Positions 1 to 8,270 of a DNA stretch of 64,000 nt are shown here, piece by piece. The notes below the pieces were generated by a model. The model ran no database searches and was not told the origin of the DNA. It saw only the letters and a program-made list of their open reading frames with translations. Source of the DNA: Rudaea cellulosilytica DSM 22992 (GTDB lineage: Bacteria; Pseudomonadota; Gammaproteobacteria; Xanthomonadales; Rhodanobacteraceae); assembly GCF_000378125.1 (NCBI RefSeq), contig NZ_KB899242.1:682001-746000 (forward strand). The letters are read 5' to 3'. Within the stretch, counting starts at the first letter, position 1; each line of letters opens with the position of its first letter. The position numbers and the translations under genes are program-made.

Positions 1-528
1 CGCGGTTGCCAGGCGTTCGATCGTGGCGAGTGGCACGAGCGCGCCGGTCGGATTGTTCGGCGTGCAGACGAAGACGAGCTTGGTCGAGTCGGTGATTCGC
101 GCGAGCATGGCGTCGACATCGACGCTGAAATCCGCGGCCAGCGGTGTCTCGATCACGGCGGCGCCCTGCGTGCGCGCGGCGACGGCGTACATGCCGAACG
201 TCGGCGGCGAGATCGCGATCGTGTCGCGACCCTCGTGACAGAACGCGCGCACGAGCAGGTCGATCGCCTCGTCGCTGCCGCGCCCGACGAGAATCTGCTC
301 GACGGCAACGTCGTAAAGTTCGGCCAGCCGGGTGCGCAGTGCCTTCGGCTGCGGATCGGGATAGCGATTCAGCTCCGAATCGCCGCTGCCTGCCGGAGCC
401 CAGGGCGATTCGTTCGCGTTGAGCATGATCGTCGCCTGCCCCGCTTCCATGCGCGCCGACGAGTACGCCTGCATGGCCAGAATTTCCGGCCGCGCGCGCT
501 CGAGCAATTTCGAGATCGAGGCACTCAT
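1..528 (-). CDS. hisC: Histidinol-phosphate aminotransferase, 3'-truncated by window edge
   Basis: This PLP-dependent enzyme converts imidazole-acetol phosphate to histidinol phosphate in histidine synthesis. The minus strand reads [20 protein letters not shown] at the start and stays open to base 1, so about 176 N-terminal residues are present and the C-terminal half, with the PLP lysine, lies outside. Family landmarks visible are [19 protein letters not shown] and [10 protein letters not shown], the last being the fold-type I aminotransferase substrate-binding loop. The ATG overlaps the hisD stop as ATGA, so the two genes are translationally coupled. The other his genes probably continue to the left (inference). 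Confidence 0.95.
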   Translation of the reverse strand, partial: MSASISKLLERARPEILAMQAYSSARMEAGQATIMLNANESPWAPAGSGDSELNRYPDPQPKALRTRLAELYDVAVEQILVGRGSDEAIDLLVRAFCHEGRDTIAISPPTFGMYAVAARTQGAAVIETPLAADFSVDVDAMLARITDSTKLVFVCTPNNPTGALVPLATIERLATA

Positions 529-1859
529 CGCTTCGCCTCCAGATCGGCCAGGCGCAACGTGACGGCACGCTCGTGCGCGTTCAGGCGCTCCGCGCGCGCC
601 AGCGTCGCCGCGGAGGGTCCGATCGCGCGCAGGCCGTCGGCAGACAATTCCTGCACGGTGATCTGCTTGACGAAGCTCGCGACCGACACGCCGCTCCACG
701 CGCGCGCGTAGCCGTAGGTCGGCAGCACATGATTGGTGCCGCTGCAGTAGTCGCCCACTGCCTCTGGCGACCACGGACCGAGAAAGACCGAGCCGGCATT
801 TTCCACTTTTGACAAAAGTGTACGTGGCTCGCGAACGTTGAGAATCAGGTGCTCAGGCGCATAGTCGTTGCTGATCGCAACGGCCTCGGCGAGCGAAGTG
901 ACGCGAATCAGGCGGCTTTTCGCCAGCGCGACGCGGGCGATGTCGGCGCGCGGCAATTGGGCGAGCTGGCGTGTCAACGCCGTCCGCACCGATTCGAGTA
1001 CTGTGTGATCGTCGGCCAGCAACAGTACCTGCGAATCGGGCCCATGTTCGGCCTGCGACAGCAGATCGGCGGCGACGAATTCGGGATTCGCCGAAGCATC
1101 GGCGATGACCAGCACTTCGGACGGCCCTGCCGGCATATCGATCGCCGGACCGTCGGCGAGTGCCGCTACCTGGCGCTTCGCTTCAGTGACGTAAGAATTT
1201 CCCGGCCCGAACAGCTTGTCGCAGGCGGGCACCGACTCGGTGCCGAAGGCCATCGCCGCGATCGCCTGCGCGCCGCCGAGTTTGAACACCTGGCGGATGC
1301 CGCACAGCGCGGCGACGTACAGCACCGCCGCGTCGGCGCGCCCGTCCTTGCCGGCCGGCGTACACAGAACCACCTGCGGATTCTTCGCGATCTGCGCCGG
1401 CACGCCGAGCATCAGCGCAGTCGACGGCAGCGGCGCGCTGCCCGCGGGCACGTACAGGCCCACGCGCGCGATCGGCCGCGTCACGCGTTCGCAGACCACA
1501 CCCGGTGCGGTCTCGATCGCCACGGTCTGCGGTGCGGCGGCACGATGGAATATTTCGATGCGTTCCTTCGCCTCGGCGATCGCCTGCTTCAGCACCGGGT
1601 CGAGGCCGGCTTCGGCTTCGGCAAATTCGGCGTCGCTAACCGCGAACGTCGCGAGCTCGCAGCCGTCGTAGCGGCGCGTCAGCGCGCGCAGGCTCGCATC
1701 GCCGTCGGCGCGCACCTGATCGAGGATGCGCGCCACTGCGGCGTCCAGTTCCTCACCGCGCTCCTGCACGGGGCGGCGCAACGATGCGCGGCGTGTGCCT
1801 GCATCGAGCGTCGCCCATTCGAGAATCGGCAGTTCCATATTTTCCCGCTGCGCGTTCAT
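525..1859 (-). CDS. hisD: Histidinol dehydrogenase
   Basis: HisD oxidises L-histidinol to histidine in two NAD-dependent steps and uses one zinc per active site. The 444-residue product has the usual length. Zinc-ligand regions are recognisable: [10 protein letters not shown] (Gln and His), NDYAPEHL, and GTNHVLPT near the C-terminus (His). The open frame extends 31 codons further upstream, but the ATG at 1859 is preferred. It overlaps the hisG stop as ATGA, and the upstream codons lie entirely inside hisG. The gene sits between hisG and hisC in one minus-strand operon. Confidence 0.96.
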   Translation of the reverse strand: MNAQRENMELPILEWATLDAGTRRASLRRPVQERGEELDAAVARILDQVRADGDASLRALTRRYDGCELATFAVSDAEFAEAEAGLDPVLKQAIAEAKERIEIFHRAAAPQTVAIETAPGVVCERVTRPIARVGLYVPAGSAPLPSTALMLGVPAQIAKNPQVVLCTPAGKDGRADAAVLYVAALCGIRQVFKLGGAQAIAAMAFGTESVPACDKLFGPGNSYVTEAKRQVAALADGPAIDMPAGPSEVLVIADASANPEFVAADLLSQAEHGPDSQVLLLADDHTVLESVRTALTRQLAQLPRADIARVALAKSRLIRVTSLAEAVAISNDYAPEHLILNVREPRTLLSKVENAGSVFLGPWSPEAVGDYCSGTNHVLPTYGYARAWSGVSVASFVKQITVQELSADGLRAIGPSAATLARAERLNAHERAVTLRLADLEAKR

Positions 1860-2764
1860 GCCAGGATCTTCTCGACGGGAAGCACGAGCAGTTGGCTTGC
1901 ACCGGCACGCTTCATGTCTTCGAGATGCGTCCAGGTCACCGCGCCGTAGCACACGGCCTGCAGCGCGACCCGATCGGGACTGCCTTCGATCGGCAGCAGC
2001 GTCGGCGTTTGCGCATTCGGCAAAATGGCGCGGATCGTCTCGATAGCGCTGCGCGCCGCGTGCAGCATCACGAGCTTGGACTCGCGCACCTGGATCACGC
2101 CGTCGATGCGACGCAGCAGCAGTTCGCGCAGATCGCCGCGCTCATCAAGCGGCACTTCTTCAGGACCGGCGATGACGGCTTCGCTGTCGAGCAGGACGAC
2201 CGCTTCCTTGAGCTGATTCGCCGTGAGCGTCGCGCCACTGGAGACAAGATCGCAGATCAGGTCGGCCGTGCCGAGGCGCGGCGCGATCTCGACCGAGCCG
2301 GCGAGGAACACGACCTTTGCTGCGACGCCGTTGCGCGCGAGCCAGTCAGCCAGCAGCGCCGGATACGAAGTGGCGATGCGCAGACCCTGCAGCTGCTGCG
2401 GATTTTCGTACTCCATTTCCTGCGGTAGCGCGATCGACAGACGGCAGCGGCTCGTGTTGAGCGGGCGCAATTCGACGCCAGGCGCGGCTTCGCCGTTCGC
2501 GCGCGCCACCAGCGCCTGCTCGGCGAGCACGTTGCGCCCGACGATGCCGAGGTCGGCCACGCCCTGTGCGATCAGGCCGGGAATGTCGTCGTCGCGAACG
2601 AGCAAGAGGTCGATCGGCATGCTCTCGCCGAAGCAGAACAGCTTGTCTCTGCTTTGGCGGAACTTGAGGCCGCAGCGCGCGAGCAAGTCCTGGGACACAT
2701 CGGCCATGCGTCCGGACTTCTGGATCGCGATGCGCAGGCGATCGCGGGTTTTCGTCGTGGTCAT
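1856..2764 (-). CDS. hisG: ATP phosphoribosyltransferase, long form
   Basis: HisG catalyses the committed step of histidine synthesis, joining ATP and PRPP, and is normally feedback-inhibited by histidine. The product is 302 residues. That is the long form, with catalytic domains followed by a C-terminal regulatory domain, and it needs no HisZ partner. The start [19 protein letters not shown] is chosen because the conserved [12 protein letters not shown] begins right after it. A further 22 upstream codons look like shadow sequence running into an intercistronic hairpin. The stop overlaps hisD. A 62-base gap separates it from the TrpR-like gene upstream. Confidence 0.95.
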   Translation of the reverse strand: MTTTKTRDRLRIAIQKSGRMADVSQDLLARCGLKFRQSRDKLFCFGESMPIDLLLVRDDDIPGLIAQGVADLGIVGRNVLAEQALVARANGEAAPGVELRPLNTSRCRLSIALPQEMEYENPQQLQGLRIATSYPALLADWLARNGVAAKVVFLAGSVEIAPRLGTADLICDLVSSGATLTANQLKEAVVLLDSEAVIAGPEEVPLDERGDLRELLLRRIDGVIQVRESKLVMLHAARSAIETIRAILPNAQTPTLLPIEGSPDRVALQAVCYGAVTWTHLEDMKRAGASQLLVLPVEKILA

Positions 2765-2798
2765 CGTTTCTGCATTCTTTTGGCGAGAAGGAAAAGAT

Positions 2799-2819
2799 GG
2801 GCGGGCCTCCTGCCCGCCC
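2799..2819 (-). terminator. GC-rich hairpin between regulator and hisG
   Basis: On the minus strand GGGCGGGC and GCCCGCCC form a perfect 8-bp stem with a 5-nt loop, followed by ATCTTTTCC. It lies downstream of the TrpR-like stop and 35 bases before the hisG start. The short T run makes it a weak terminator or attenuator-like element; an RNA-stability hairpin is the alternative. Confidence 0.5.
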
Positions 2820-2826
2820 GTCCCAC

Positions 2827-3183
2827 TCAAACGGATTTCTTCGCGGCCGCCGCAGGCCTGCCGCGCTTGCGCAGCGAGGGCACCGCGCGATGCTCGATCG
2901 CGGCGCGATAGCCGCCGCTGCCTTCGGCGAGGAAGCGCGCGACGCGGCCGATCGTCGTCACGCTGACGCCGGTGCGATCGTGGATCTCGCGATAGGCCAC
3001 GCCTTCAAGCAGGTACGGCACCACGCGCCAGCGATCGATCAGCGCCTCCAGTTCCGACGGAGTGCAGAGGTCGCGCAGGAACGAGCGCATTTCGGCGACG
3101 CCGCGCATGGCAAGCAGCGCATGACAGAGGTTGTCCTCAGCCGATTCCTTCGTGGTTTCCGGATCGATCTGTTTGCGTTTCAT
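2827..3183 (-). CDS. TrpR/YerC-type DNA-binding protein, candidate his operon repressor
   Basis: This 118-residue protein matches the TrpR-like YerC/YecD family. SELEALIDRWRVVPYLLEGV is followed by the helix-turn-helix AYREIHDRTGVSVTTIGRVA. A basic Ala/Lys tail ends the protein. As first gene of the his cluster it is a plausible repressor of histidine genes. A TrpR-family regulator upstream of hisG has, as I recall, been predicted in Xanthomonadales; the ligand is not known from sequence. The ATG at 3183 has no Shine-Dalgarno and coincides with the expected transcription start of the promoter at 3190-3218, so a leaderless mRNA is likely. Confidence 0.85.
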   Translation of the reverse strand: MKRKQIDPETTKESAEDNLCHALLAMRGVAEMRSFLRDLCTPSELEALIDRWRVVPYLLEGVAYREIHDRTGVSVTTIGRVARFLAEGSGGYRAAIEHRAVPSLRKRGRPAAAAKKSV

Positions 3184-3189
3184 GCCTGA

Positions 3190-3218
3190 ATACTAGCAGA
3201 TCGAAACTCTCAAATCAA
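3190..3218 (-). promoter_or_regulatory. Sigma-70-like promoter of the his regulator/operon
   Basis: On the minus strand TTGATT (3218-3213) and TAGTAT (3195-3190) are separated by exactly 17 bases. The predicted start falls on or next to the ATG at 3183, which would give a leaderless transcript and agrees with the missing ribosome-binding site. Confidence 0.65.
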
Positions 3219-3238
3219 TGTAATAATGCATTAATACA
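3219..3238. promoter_or_regulatory. 20-bp palindrome, candidate operator of the TrpR-like regulator
   Basis: TGTAATAATGCATTAATACA is symmetric at 18 of 20 positions, with a perfect TAATGCATTA core. It directly abuts the -35 box of the regulator promoter. Size and position fit a dimeric TrpR-type repressor acting on its own operon (inference). Confidence 0.6.
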
Positions 3239-3422
3239 TAATTTCGGATATTCGCGGAATTCTTCACGTCTTGATGGACGCGATGTCGCTGATTCCACTG
3301 ACGAGTAACGCAGCGCAGTGCTGGCAATCGCGATCGGCTGCGGCGCTTTTTCGTTGCGTTTGCATGCATGTCGTTACGGTGTCGTCGCGCATGGTCGCGG
3401 ATCTTGCGATACGATCCGGCGC

Positions 3423-3866
3423 ATGACTTCCCCAACCGCCACCTCGGCAATGGAACCCGATCTCACCACGGCCGCGGAGCATTTGGCCGCACGGGAAGAA
3501 CTGCGTCGGCGCGAGCCGGTGTTCCACCATCCCGAATTCGGTACGACGCGCGCCGACTTCGAACGCATGACAGACGAGGCGTTCTGGGAGGTCGGCGCCT
3601 CGGGCCGGCGCTATTCGCGCGAGTACGTTCTAGCCGTGCTCGAGGAGCGCGGGCGCAGTCCGACCGATGAGAAATGGGAAGTGCGCGACTTCCATTGCGC
3701 CGAAATCGCCGCCGGCAACTATCTCGTCACCTACACGCTGCGGCAGGAAGAGCGCCTGACGCGCCGCGCATCAATCTGGCGCAGGACAGCTGCTGGATGG
3801 AAGATCGTCTTCCATCAAGGCACGGTCGTTGCCGATTCGAGTCCTGCGCCGGCACCCTGCGCTTGA
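3423..3866 (+). CDS. DUF4440/NTF2-like small protein
   Basis: The 147-residue soluble protein has the cone-shaped NTF2/SnoaL-like pattern. A helical N-terminus (LTTAAEHLAAREELRRREPV) is followed by alternating strands ending in TRRASIWRRTAAGWKIVFHQ, a typical DUF4440 ending. Such proteins bind small ligands or act as accessory domains; no substrate can be assigned. The ATG at 3423 follows a TACGAT-like -10 box by only a few bases. The 35 upstream in-frame codons are Arg-rich and cross the promoter, so they were not used. It is divergent from the his operon. Confidence 0.75.
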   Translation: MTSPTATSAMEPDLTTAAEHLAAREELRRREPVFHHPEFGTTRADFERMTDEAFWEVGASGRRYSREYVLAVLEERGRSPTDEKWEVRDFHCAEIAAGNYLVTYTLRQEERLTRRASIWRRTAAGWKIVFHQGTVVADSSPAPAPCA

Positions 3867-3900
3867 CGCGCTAAACAGCCTTTCCGCCACTGGGCTAGGT

Positions 3901-4782
3901 TCAGCCTTTCTGCAGCGCCGCGATGCGTTCTGCGATCGGCGGATGGCTCATGAACAGACGCGCGATGCCGCTGTCGCCGGCGATGCCGAAGGCCACGAGT
4001 GCCTTCGGCAAGCCCGTATCGCCGTGATCGCCAGACAGCGTGCGCAGGGCCGAAATCATGTTTGCGCGGCCGCCAAGCTGCGCGCCGCCCGCATCGGCGC
4101 GGAATTCACGCCAGCGCGAGAACCACATGACGATCATCGTCGCGAGCACGCCGAGCACCAGCTGTAGCACCATCGTGATGACGAAGTAGCCGATGCCGTA
4201 GCCGCCTTCACGGTCGCGGTTGCCCGAGATCGCGTTGTCGATGACGCTGCCGAGCACGCGCGCGAGGAACATGACGAAGGTGTTGACCACGCCCTGGATC
4301 AATGCCAGCGTCACCATGTCGCCGTTGGCGACGTGGCTGATCTCGTGGCCGAGCACGGCCGAGACCTCGTCACGGTTCATGCTCTGCAACAGACCGGTCG
4401 ATACGGCAACAAGCGCGTGATTTTTGCTTGCACCGGTGGCGAAGGCGTTCATCTCGGGCGCCTCGTACACGGCGATCTCGGGCATGCCGATGCCCGCGTT
4501 CTTCGCATGCTGCGCGACCGTGTTGAACAGCCATTGTTCGCTCGCGTTGCGCGGCTGATCGATCACCTGCGCACCGACCGACATCTTCGCCATCGTCTTC
4601 GACAGCAACAGCGAGATCAGCGAACCGCCGATGCCGAACAATGCGCAGAACACGAGCATGCCGGCGAGGTTGATGCCGCTATGCGCGTAGGCCCAGCGAT
4701 CGAGGCCGAAGATCGAGGCGACCACGCTCAACACGAGCATGATGGCGAGGTTGGTCAACAGGAACAGAACGATGCGCAGCAT
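3901..4782 (-). CDS. htpX: Membrane protease HtpX
   Basis: HtpX is a zinc metalloprotease of the inner membrane that degrades misfolded membrane proteins together with FtsH. The 293-residue protein has two N-terminal membrane segments (about 3-25 and 38-60), the zinc motif HEISH at 146-150, two more hydrophobic stretches (about 160-210) and the downstream WREFRADA segment that carries the third zinc ligand. The start [11 protein letters not shown] matches the family; 39 upstream in-frame codons overlap the promoter and are rejected. A heat-shock-type promoter lies upstream. Confidence 0.96.
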   Translation of the reverse strand: MLRIVLFLLTNLAIMLVLSVVASIFGLDRWAYAHSGINLAGMLVFCALFGIGGSLISLLLSKTMAKMSVGAQVIDQPRNASEQWLFNTVAQHAKNAGIGMPEIAVYEAPEMNAFATGASKNHALVAVSTGLLQSMNRDEVSAVLGHEISHVANGDMVTLALIQGVVNTFVMFLARVLGSVIDNAISGNRDREGGYGIGYFVITMVLQLVLGVLATMIVMWFSRWREFRADAGGAQLGGRANMISALRTLSGDHGDTGLPKALVAFGIAGDSGIARLFMSHPPIAERIAALQKG

Positions 4783-4835
4783 AAGATCCCTACCCGGATA
4801 GAAATTCCCGCACGCGTGGCGCAGGCGTAATGGAG

Positions 4836-4864
4836 TTTTTGGGTAAACTGACTGCGTTTTCAAG
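4836..4864 (-). promoter_or_regulatory. Sigma-32 (heat-shock) type promoter of htpX
   Basis: On the minus strand a perfect CTTGAAA -35 element (4864-4858) is followed, after 14 bases, by CCCAAAAA (4843-4836), close to the CCCATNTA -10 pattern of RpoH promoters. It leaves a leader of roughly 45-50 bases before htpX, a known heat-shock gene in other bacteria. Confidence 0.65.
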
Positions 4865-4897
4865 CATGCGCCTGATGCGGCCAGCCTACCATTCAGC

Positions 4898-5767
4898 ATG
4901 AGCTATCGCGGTCGCTTCGCCCCTTCGCCTACCGGCCCGCTACATTTCGGCTCGCTCGTGGCGGCCGTCGGCAGCTGGTTGCGGGCACGATCGCAACACG
5001 GCGCATGGCTCGTCCGCATGGAAGACCTCGATCCGCAGCGGGAGGTTCCCGGAGCGGCCGAAGATATCCTGGCCACGCTGGCGGCGTTCGGCATGGAATC
5101 CGACGAGCCGGTGGTTTGGCAAAGTCGGCGCGAAGAAGCCTATGACGCGGCGTTCGCGCACTTGCGCGAACACGTGTTTCCCTGTTGGTGCAGTCGCAAT
5201 GATCTCGCAGCTGCCGAAGGCATGCATCGCGGCGCCTGCATCGCCACAGTGGATTCCACGCGTGCGCCGGCCTGGCGCCTGCGCGTGAACGATCGCAGCG
5301 TCGGCTTTGTCGATTTACTGCAGGGCGAGCATGTGCAGAATCTATTGCGCGACGTCAGCGACTTCGTCGTGCGCCGCGTCGAAGGTGGCTACGCCTACCA
5401 GCTTGCCGTGGTTGTCGACGATGCCGAGGCCGGCATCACCGAGGTCGTGCGTGGCGCCGACTTGCTCGACTCGACGCCGCGACAGATCTACCTGCAACAA
5501 CTGCTCGGCGTACCGACGCCGGGCTATCTGCACTTGCCGCTCGTGCTCGACTGCACCGGCGCGAAACTGTCGAAGTCCGAGGCTGCGCTGCCGATCGATC
5601 GCGACGATCCGATACCCGCCCTGCGTACGGCACTCGATTTCCTCGGCCTGCGCCACGCAGCGCGAGCGTCCGCGCCCAATCCGGCGGCGCTGCTCGCCGC
5701 CGCCGTGCAGCATTTCGACCTCACGGCAATACGCACAAAGTCCGATAGGTTTCCTGCCTTGGACTGA
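4898..5767 (+). CDS. gluQ: Glutamyl-Q tRNA(Asp) synthetase
   Basis: GluQRS activates glutamate and attaches it to queuosine 34 of tRNA-Asp. The 289-residue protein is a truncated GluRS catalytic core without an anticodon domain. The HIGH-like HFGS is at 16-19 and the KLSKS loop lies near residue 225. The zinc knuckle reads C96-x-C98-x11-H110-x3-C114. The E. coli enzyme, as I recall it, has tyrosine at the third position, so His replaces Tyr here. The ATG is divergent from htpX. The stop codon abuts the -35 box of the phaB1 promoter. Confidence 0.93.
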   Translation: MSYRGRFAPSPTGPLHFGSLVAAVGSWLRARSQHGAWLVRMEDLDPQREVPGAAEDILATLAAFGMESDEPVVWQSRREEAYDAAFAHLREHVFPCWCSRNDLAAAEGMHRGACIATVDSTRAPAWRLRVNDRSVGFVDLLQGEHVQNLLRDVSDFVVRRVEGGYAYQLAVVVDDAEAGITEVVRGADLLDSTPRQIYLQQLLGVPTPGYLHLPLVLDCTGAKLSKSEAALPIDRDDPIPALRTALDFLGLRHAARASAPNPAALLAAAVQHFDLTAIRTKSDRFPALD

Positions 5768-5786
5768 CATACCGAGCGTGTACAAT
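5759..5786 (+). promoter_or_regulatory. Sigma-70-like promoter of phaB1
   Basis: TTGGAC (5759-5764) and TACAAT (5781-5786) are spaced by 16 bases. The predicted start is near 5793. The -35 box overlaps the last codons of gluQ. The leader contains a CGGCTG/CAGCCG hairpin (5804-5819) and ends with a strong GGAGGG ribosome-binding site. Confidence 0.65.
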
Positions 5787-5843
5787 CGAGAAAAATATTC
5801 CGTCGGCTGAGCCCAGCCGTCGCACAACCGGAGGGAGCAAGTC

Positions 5844-6584
5844 ATGACGTCTCGCGTAGCACTCGTTACAGGCGGCACCGGCGGCATCGGCACGGCCATC
5901 GTCAAGCGCCTCGCGGCGATGGGACACAAGGTCGCCACCAACTACCGCGACGAAGCCAAGGCCAAGGCCTGGGCAGACAAGCTCAAGTCCGAAGGCGTCG
6001 ATGTGCTGCTGGTCAAGGGCGACGTGTCCGACACTGCTTCTTCCGAGGCGATGATCAAGGAAATCGAGTCCAAGCTCGGGCCGATCGACATCCTGATCAA
6101 CAACGCCGGCATCACCCGCGACACCACCTTCCACAAGATGAGCGCGATGCAGTGGCAGGAGGTGATCAACACCAACCTCAACTCGGTGTTCAACGTCACC
6201 CGTCCCGTGATCGAAGGCATGCGCAACCGCAAGTGGGGACGCATCATCCAGATCAGTTCGATCAACGGCCAGAAAGGCCAGTACGGCCAGGCCAACTACG
6301 CTGCGGCCAAGGCCGGCATGCACGGCTTCACGATCTCGCTCGCGCAGGAGAACGCCAAGTTCGGCATCACGGTCAATACGGTCTCGCCGGGCTATGTCGC
6401 CACCGAGATGGTCATGGCCGTGCCCGAGGACGTGCGCAACAAGATCGCCGCGCAGATCCCGGTCGGCCGCCTCGGCGAGCCGGAGGAAATCGCCTACGCG
6501 ATCGAGTTCTTCGTCAAGGATGAGGCCAAATGGATCACCGGCGCCAATCTCGCCATCAACGGCGGGCAATACATGGGTTGGTAG
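5844..6584 (+). CDS. phaB: Acetoacetyl-CoA reductase (first copy)
   Basis: PhaB reduces acetoacetyl-CoA to (R)-3-hydroxybutyryl-CoA with NADPH, supplying monomer for PHB. The 246-residue short-chain dehydrogenase has the cofactor motif TGGTGGIG at 9-16, NNAG in the central sheet, and a catalytic Ser/Tyr/Lys set in SSINGQKGQYGQANYAAAKAG. The segment around Gln-Gly-Gln and the ending INGGQYMGW are typical of PhaB rather than FabG. A clear RBS precedes the ATG. Its own promoter and a downstream hairpin suggest a monocistronic unit upstream of phaR. Confidence 0.92.
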   Translation: MTSRVALVTGGTGGIGTAIVKRLAAMGHKVATNYRDEAKAKAWADKLKSEGVDVLLVKGDVSDTASSEAMIKEIESKLGPIDILINNAGITRDTTFHKMSAMQWQEVINTNLNSVFNVTRPVIEGMRNRKWGRIIQISSINGQKGQYGQANYAAAKAGMHGFTISLAQENAKFGITVNTVSPGYVATEMVMAVPEDVRNKIAAQIPVGRLGEPEEIAYAIEFFVKDEAKWITGANLAINGGQYMGW

Positions 6585-6678
6585 CAGATTTGTTTTTCGG
6601 CTGATCCGCGCGTGCTGGTTGCGTGCGCGAACGGCGCAAGCCGACCGCTGAGGGGCGGCTGTAGAGATCCTAATGATG

Positions 6679-6707
6679 GCTTCGCCGGACGTGTCACCCG
6701 GCGAAGC
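6679..6707 (+). terminator. Stable hairpin downstream of phaB1
   Basis: GCTTCGCCGG (6679-6688) pairs perfectly with CCGGCGAAGC (6698-6707) across a 9-nt loop. There is no U tract, so it may be an mRNA 3'-end or processing hairpin rather than a classical terminator. Nothing else was recognised between phaB1 and the phaR operator. Confidence 0.45.
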
Positions 6708-6786
6708 ATGGGCGCCGATCGAGGCTGCCCAGCGGGGGGGACCGTACCGGCCCATCGGCCCCGACGGTTGCCCGCTCCAGCCCGCC

Positions 6787-6800
6787 ATGCTGCGCAGCAT
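6787..6800. promoter_or_regulatory. TGC-rich palindrome upstream of phaR, candidate PhaR operator
   Basis: ATGCTGCGCAGCAT is a perfect 14-bp palindrome 40 bases before the phaR start, immediately followed by TACACT, which could serve as a -10 box. The same GCTGCGCAGC core occurs twice more in front of the second phaB. PhaR proteins of alphaproteobacteria have been reported to bind TGC-rich inverted repeats, so autoregulation is likely. Confidence 0.6.
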
Positions 6801-6840
6801 TACACTGGTGCACCGCGGCACAATCTGCTACTTTTGCGGC

Positions 6841-7335
6841 ATGGCACAAACCCGCATTATCAAAAAATATCCGAATCGCCGCCTCTACGATACGGAGATC
6901 TCGAGCTACATCACGCTCGAAGAAGTCCGCCAGCTCGTGCTCGACGGCGATGCTTTCGAAGTCCGCGACGCCAAGACCGGCGAAGACCTGACCCGCACCG
7001 TATTGCTGCAGATCATCGCCGAGCACGAGGGCCACGGGCAGCCGATGTTCACCACCCAGCTGCTGTCGCAGGTGATCCGCTTCTACGGCGATTCGATGCA
7101 GGGCTTCATGGGCAGTTATCTGGAAAAGAGTCTGCAGATCTTCCTCGATCAGCAGGGCAAGTTTCGCAGCCAGCTCAACAACATCCTCGGGCAGACGCCC
7201 TGGTCCATGCTCAACGACATGACCGAGCGCAACCTCGACCTGTGGAAGTCGGTGCAGGACAACTTCCTCAAGTCCGCCGCATCCGCCGCACAGGCGCAGC
7301 AGGCAGGTGCGCCCAAAAAGGACGGCAAGCCCTGA
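6841..7335 (+). CDS. phaR: Polyhydroxyalkanoate synthesis repressor PhaR
   Basis: PhaR represses phasin and PHA genes and is released when it binds PHB granules. The 164-residue protein has the PHB/PHA accumulation-regulator DNA-binding domain at the N-terminus (KKYPNRRLYDTEISSYI, about 6-22) and then the PHB_acc segment around TTQLLSQVIRFYGDSMQ. An amphipathic Ala/Gln-rich tail follows. The ATG at 6841 is preferred over 56 upstream in-frame codons because the conserved RIIKKYPNRRLYDT begins just after it. The gene lies between two PhaB-type reductases and close to three candidate operators. Confidence 0.93.
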   Translation: MAQTRIIKKYPNRRLYDTEISSYITLEEVRQLVLDGDAFEVRDAKTGEDLTRTVLLQIIAEHEGHGQPMFTTQLLSQVIRFYGDSMQGFMGSYLEKSLQIFLDQQGKFRSQLNNILGQTPWSMLNDMTERNLDLWKSVQDNFLKSAASAAQAQQAGAPKKDGKP

Positions 7336-7361
7336 TACGGCGCACTGCCGCATCCGTTCCC

Positions 7362-7387
7362 GCTGCGCAGCATGTGCTGCGCAGCAC
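7362..7387. promoter_or_regulatory. Tandem TGC-rich palindromes upstream of the second phaB
   Basis: Two copies of the GCTGCGCAGC palindrome lie side by side, 7362-7371 and 7374-7387 (the latter is GTGCTGCGCAGCAC, perfect over 14 bp), with centres 14 bp apart. They share the core of the site before phaR. This arrangement suggests a high-affinity PhaR target (inference). Confidence 0.6.
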
Positions 7388-7396
7388 GAAGACCAG

Positions 7397-7422
7397 CCCA
7401 TCCTCGCGATGGGATTTTTTTT
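7397..7422 (+). terminator. Intrinsic terminator/attenuator 12 bases before phaB2
   Basis: CCCATC and GATGGG form a stem with loop CTCGC, followed by A and eight T residues. It is a textbook intrinsic terminator for phaR, yet its T run ends only 12 bases before the phaB2 ATG and touches the ribosome-binding site. Transcripts of phaB2 must therefore pass through it. Confidence 0.8.
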
Positions 7423-7434
7423 GATGAGGCAAGA

Positions 7435-8181
7435 ATGAAGAAACGCATCGCACTGGTTACCGGCGGCATCGGCGGCCTCGGCACCGAAATCTGCAAGCAT
7501 CTCGCCGATGCCGGTTGCATTGCGGTTGCCGCCGACCTGGGTAGCCGGCCCGAACGCCTTGCCGAGTTCCAGGACGAGATCAAGGACTACGCCGGCAAGA
7601 TCTTCTTCGAACCATTCAACGTGGCCGATTTCGATTCTTGCGCCGCGCTGATCAAGCAAGTCGAGGCGACGCATGGTCCGATCGATATCCTCGTCAATGC
7701 CGCTGGCATCACCCGCGACACGACGCTGCGCAAGATGTCGCCGCAGCAATGGGTCGATGTGCTCAAGATCAACCTCGACGGCGTGTTCAACATGTGCCGC
7801 AACGTCGTCGATAGCATGAGCGATCGCGGCTTCGGCCGCATCGTCAATATCTCCTCGGTCAATGGGCAGACCGGCCAATTCGGCCAGACCAACTATTCCG
7901 CGGCCAAGGCCGGCATGCACGGCTTCACCATGGCCCTCGCACGCGAAGTTGCGCGCAAGGGCGTGACCGTCAACAGCGTCTCGCCGGGCTACTGCAACAC
8001 CTCGATGGTGCGCGCGATCCCCGAAAACGTGCGCAGCCAGATCGTCGCGAGCATCCCGGTCGGCCGTCTCGGCGAACCTTCCGAAATTGCGCGCGTCGTC
8101 GCATTTCTCGCGGCCGACGAATCGGGTTTCATCACCGGCGCGAACATCCCGGTGAACGGCGGCTATTTCATCGACTTCTGA
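7435..8181 (+). CDS. Acetoacetyl-CoA reductase (second copy)
   Basis: This 248-residue short-chain dehydrogenase is a PhaB paralogue. It has cofactor motif TGGIGGLG, a central NAAG, catalytic SSVNGQTGQFGQTNYSAAKAG and the ending VNGGYFIDF. It shares GITRDTT and the Gln-Gly-Gln segment with the first copy, so it probably also makes (R)-3-hydroxybutyryl-CoA, perhaps with another cofactor or chain-length preference. The start at 7435 has a GAGG ribosome-binding site. The frame also runs 21 codons further upstream, but that part crosses the terminator. The candidate PhaR operators upstream suggest granule-linked control. Confidence 0.88.
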   Translation: MKKRIALVTGGIGGLGTEICKHLADAGCIAVAADLGSRPERLAEFQDEIKDYAGKIFFEPFNVADFDSCAALIKQVEATHGPIDILVNAAGITRDTTLRKMSPQQWVDVLKINLDGVFNMCRNVVDSMSDRGFGRIVNISSVNGQTGQFGQTNYSAAKAGMHGFTMALAREVARKGVTVNSVSPGYCNTSMVRAIPENVRSQIVASIPVGRLGEPSEIARVVAFLAADESGFITGANIPVNGGYFIDF

Positions 8182-8270
8182 TGCTGTCGGCGCGGTGACT
8201 TTCAGCCTGCATCCGAATTAGAATCGGCGAACAGTTGCAATCAAGGCAATACCTGACGTCAACGCGCGGA

